From positions 18,370,202 through 18,434,201 of the forward strand of contig NC_030856.1 in assembly GCF_000208745.1 (NCBI RefSeq): DNA of 64,000 nucleotides. Reading direction: 5' to 3'. The position numbers and the translations under genes are program-made. The DNA comes from Theobroma cacao (lineage: Eukaryota > Streptophyta > Magnoliopsida > Malvales > Malvaceae). Positions 60,701 to 64,000 of this stretch are shown one piece after another. The notes beneath the pieces were generated by a model. That model was not told the DNA's origin, did no database searches, and worked only from the letters and a program-made list of their open reading frames with translations. How positions within the stretch are numbered: the first letter of the stretch is position 1; the number at the start of each line of letters is the position of its first letter.

Positions 60701-60806
60701 CATTGTCGTCTTTTAACGATTTTTCTTTCGGGGCTTTCCAAGTATGCAAGCATATTGTCAATCATATGAATGACATGGAAAGTATTTTATAAGGTCGGGC
60801 TTGACA
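57720..60806 (-). mobile_element. Antisense LTR-gamma-like (5' LTR of a minus-strand element)
   Basis: TGTCATAACCCGG at 57720 and GGTCGGGCTTGACA at 60806. The minus-strand start resembles that of element F (TGTCAAC/GCCCGACCTTA). It is 3087 bp and complete. The conserved GGCGTTGGCCGAGTTC block is at 58638. Short ORFs (58493, 60109) are chance. Confidence 0.9.
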
Positions 60807-60894
60807 GTGTTTTTATGAATTGTATGAATTGCTTTATTTTACCCTTACAGGCTGGGTAGTAATATATTAGCCCTGTCATGTTGTTAAAATTTTT
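60807..60894 (+). mobile_element. Short sense fragment of the same LTR type
   Basis: GTGTTTTTATGAATTGTATG through CCTGTCATG is the reverse complement of 58830-58915 in the neighbouring antisense LTR. An LTR interior in the opposite orientation therefore directly abuts that LTR's end. Confidence 0.75.
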
Positions 60895-62122
60895 TGGAGA
60901 AAAATAACGTTGATGGGACTCGCATGTCTTTATTAAATAAAGATAGTACGGGTAAGTGAATATTTAAATATTCCAGTGATACCGCGTTGGAACATAAACT
61001 TCATATTTTATTGGTACAAGTGTTAAGGAAGAAAAATGGTAAGAAATTGGAATTAAAAGATTGTGGGAGGATGTAATTAAAAAAGGGTAAAAATCTTGGA
61101 GGGCAAAATGATAATTTTGCAATTTGCTTGGTCAAAGCTTCTGAAGGAAGCTTTGACTCCTTTCTTTTTCAGCCATGACTGTCCTTATCCTCTCCCACCA
61201 GATTGGTCTTCTTTTTCCTCATCCATTCCAATGCCATTTTCATGGTGAAGTGAAAAACTAAATTTTTCTTCATTTTCTTTTCCTTGTTTTCTTTTCCTTT
61301 CCTTTCTTTTCTTACTCCTTTCTTCTCCAAACTTCTTGGGCATCAAACCTGCAGCTTCTAACCCTAATTTCTAGCACTTCTAAACCCTAGGAGAGGGAAA
61401 GAAAAAATCTCTTTTTCTTTCCTTTATTTTTCTATTTCTACTCCACTATCAACAATACTTGGATTTTTTGCTTCAAATCTTCATTTTTAAGGCTAAAAGG
61501 TATATATTTCCAACTTTTGAAATTTTTGAATTTATGGTTATATTTTTAGACTTTATTTCCTAATTTCTTCCAATTAATTTTCTTGGAAATATTAGGTTTT
61601 TTGTTGATCTTCATGCCACCAAGCTCACCAAGGTAAAGTATCCTTAAATTTGGAATAGTTGATATGATAGGCTTGAGAATTAGATTAGAATTCTAGGTTA
61701 AAAATTAGGCTAGGATGTGATTTATCAAATGGATGCTTATTAGAATGATTAAATTCAATTTTTTTTTTATATATTTGAAGCTATTGTTGTTTATTGGCAA
61801 ATCTAGGTTTTAATGGTATGTTGGGACTGCCAGGATTAAGACTTTATGGACGTTAGTCTTGTGAGTTGCCATTATTGAGGTGAGTGAACTTGCATTACAA
61901 TGTTTTGGGATTAGAGCATATGTGTTTGATTAAATCCATTGAAATATTTTATTTGTTTCACTTTAAAATATGCATGGGGACAAGCTCTTAATGAAAAGTT
62001 TTGTGTTGTGGAATGCGATTGTGATGAATCCATGTACCCTGTGTTATGTTGATATATATATATATATATATCTAATTATATATGATATGTATTGATAGTA
62101 ATATTGTTTGTAATTATAACAG

Positions 62123-62340
62123 AGTGTATGCGGTGTGGAAGGGCACATGCCGGTAATGACGGGTGATTCCAACTATGTGCGGTGTGGGAGTGCACATGAG
62201 CTAATGATCGGTGGGGGATTCCAGCCGTGTGCGGTGGGGGATTCCAGCCGTTTGCGGTGTGGGAGTGCACATGAGTTAATGACTGGTGGTGGGCTATATC
62301 CAGCTATGTGCAGTGAGGGAGGGCACATGAGTTGAGGACC
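62123..62340. repeat. Minisatellite, GTGCGGTGTGGGAGTGCACATGAG subtype
   Basis: About four units of 50-60 bp with a TGTGCGGTGTGGGAGTGCAC core and GATTCCAGC spacers. It is a third core type at the LTR position that carries other repeats in the remaining alpha copies. Confidence 0.85.
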
Positions 62341-62561
62341 GATGGGCATAAATATGCTTGTATATATATATGCCATAGAGATGATCATAAATGCTATGAA
62401 ATTATTTGTATATGTTATGAAAAGGTTATGAAAATAATATGTGATTACATTGAATATTGAGAAAAATAGATTACTGTTAATGTGTTCAATTTGATGTTCA
62501 ATATGGAAATAATGGATTTTTGTGGCATGTGAAAACCCCTTTATTTTCATTTACCCTGAAT

Positions 62562-62675
62562 CTCACTGCAGCAAAAATGGATTCTCACTGCAGCGAGAAA
62601 CCCTCGGGTAACTAATGATTTGTGCCAAAATTTCGCTGCAATAAGAATGCCTTTCTACTGCAGCGAGAATCAATC
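62562..62675. repeat. Palindrome cluster in divergent alpha-like LTR
   Basis: Four variants of TCTCGCTGCAGCGAGA, for example TCTCACTGCAGCAAAAAT, TCTCACTGCAGCGAGAAA and TTCGCTGCAATAAGAAT, with the GAAACCCTCGGGTAAC spacer seen in other copies. Confidence 0.85.
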
Positions 62676-62805
62676 TATTACGCTAGATTTGCTTGAATGC
62701 TACTAAGGTTTTCACTCTTCAAATCCTTTGTTGTTCATGGATCCTTCATCATCAAGTGATTAAACAACTAAGGGTTTAAATGAGGGTTTTAATAAGCATT
62801 AAACT

Positions 62806-64000
62806 TGTGAGACCCTGTCAAGCTCAATTAAAAGATGATATTATACCGAATGGTACAACTAAGTTAAATCGAGCCTTGAACTAGTTCAAATAGAAATTCT
62901 AAGACGAATTTGAAAATTTTAAAACCAACAGAATGACTTAGAATAGTGATTTGGAGTTCAAGGTCCAGTTTGGAGTCCATCAGAAAATTGACCAAATAGG
63001 GACAAAACGGTCATTTTACCATTTGATGATAAAATGGAGATTTTTAGCCAAGATTTGATCACATTTGACCAAGAATAATTATATGAAATATAATTATAAT
63101 TATTGGAGTATAAAATGATGTTTAGCAGTGAAAAATTATGATTTACGGTATTTATGGAGCACAAGGGCAAAATGGTAATTTTGCCACTAGAGGACTAAAC
63201 GGAAATTTTTTTAAACAAATTTTGCCCCATTTGATTAATATTGATCAATATTAGTGTTATTTTAAGTTGAAAAGTAGAAATAATGAGATTCCGGTACATT
63301 TCGAAGTATAGGGGCAAAATCGTAAATTTTTCATCTCGGGGGCAAATCAGTAAAATTTTCGCCCTAGCACTTGTCAAGACCAAGGGATTTTAATTGTGGT
63401 AGGATTGGATAAATACCAGAAAAATTTGATTTTAGACTATGTTAGTGTTTAAGGATAGTTAAGCATGGTTATGAACAAAAACACAAAAGAAATATTCAAT
63501 TTCTCTAGGGTTCCTTATTAGGCGAACCATGAGGGCTGAATATCAATGGGGGATTGTTTTTATTTCAAGGAAAATGGCATGGAAAATGATGAATTAAGGT
63601 GAAACGGTTACATAGAAAAAAAATTCGATGCTAGTGCACCAAATGACCAAATTTTTCTATAAAGAACTGTGAGGGTTCTAATGATGAATTTGGCTTTATT
63701 TAAATGTATGTGGTAAATTAAGGTATTAGAGGAGAAATGAATTAATTTGGAGGTGATTTGGACACAATCATCGATTAATTGGGTGATCGGTCGAATTTAA
63801 TCGATACTTTGATTAAGCGGTAATCGGACATATTTTTGCATTTACATATCAAGCATTAGTAATTTAAATTAATTTATATCAATTTAGGGACAATATAGTA
63901 AATTCCTCGACTTTATTATTTGTCAAGGTGGTGAGACGTCTGGAAAAGGCAAAGGAATTGCGCCTGAGGACTATTAGTCTGAGTTCACCCGAAATTCGAA
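62806..64000 (+). mobile_element. LTR start of gamma/beta type, runs off the window
   Basis: TGTGAGACCCTGTCAAGCTC followed by GGTACAACTAAGTTAAATCG and the recurring GGGGCAAAATCGTAA-type tracts of beta/gamma LTRs. A conserved GTGAGACGTCTGGAAAAGGCAAAGG stretch near 63930 corresponds to about 1.4 kb into the gamma LTR. The start looks like a blend of the alpha and gamma termini. Confidence 0.75.

Larger units (their letters stand above)
60895..62805 (+). mobile_element. Divergent LTR-alpha-like sequence
   Basis: The left part shares features with the remnant at 7620 and contains the perfect 10-bp inverted repeat TCAAAGCTTC/GAAGCTTTGA (61132-61156). From about 61870 it follows the alpha LTR order: GGTGAGTGAACTTGCATT, GGGACAAGCTCTTAATGAAAAG, (TA)n, minisatellite (62123-62340) and palindromes (62562-62675). 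It is cut at 62805 by another LTR start, before the alpha terminus. Confidence 0.75.

Overview
The window is repeat-dense nuclear DNA from a flowering plant, almost certainly a eudicot. It is AT-rich and made almost entirely of LTR retrotransposons in various stages of decay. I see no intact single-copy gene, rRNA or tRNA. Two Ty3/gypsy elements keep recognisable gag-pol. Their long LTRs (about 2.6-3.1 kb), Met-tRNA primer sites and the form of the integrase C-terminus resemble the Tekay/Del chromovirus clade. I cannot name the species; a placement in Malvales would be a weak guess.

Three recurring LTR types are named here for convenience. LTR-alpha starts TGTGAGACC and ends GGGCTGTGACA; it carries a 43-bp minisatellite and clusters of the palindrome TTCTCGCTGCAGCGAGAA. 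LTR-beta starts TGTAAAACCCGACC and ends GGGTCATGACA. LTR-gamma starts TGTCAAGCCCGAC and ends GGGTCGTGACA. Beta and gamma are related.

Layout. 1-1738: an antisense beta-like LTR end inside an alpha LTR fragment. 1739-7619: element A, a gypsy element with decayed gag-pol and a truncated 3' LTR. 7620-8667: LTR remnants. About 9040-10621: a candidate copia-type LTR and a decayed copia-like gag, resuming at 50643-51330. The gag is split by element B (10622-50642, TSD ATAAA). B is the trunk of a nested stack. Its internal region holds element C (15840-24683, TSD ATACT, a gypsy element with the best-preserved reverse transcriptase) and element D (26474-36889, TSD GATTG, a largely non-coding LARD-like element). 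Its 3' LTR holds solo LTR E (37605-48529, TSD TCCAT). E in turn holds an antisense beta solo LTR (38665-41308, with a 405-base assembly gap) and element F (42192-47443, TSD ATATT), itself broken by an alpha LTR. 51331-55643: AT-rich sequence and a candidate long LTR with a tandem repeat and a primer site. 55644-64000: broken alpha- and gamma-type LTRs in both orientations, with an antisense element keeping only the start of gag.

How the parts relate. C and A are former autonomous elements, now dead: frameshifts, premature stops that mostly look like C-to-T changes, and lost catalytic residues. B and D keep LTRs, primer site, polypurine tract and traces of the two ends of gag-pol, with largely non-coding sequence between; they probably depended on proteins from relatives of A or C. 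Nesting gives the order of events: copia host, then B, then C, D and E, then the beta solo LTR and F, then the alpha LTR in F.

Most worth following up: the palindrome arrays in LTR-alpha, the internal domain shared by two elements with different LTRs (B and D), and a probable assembly chimera at the single N at 29060.
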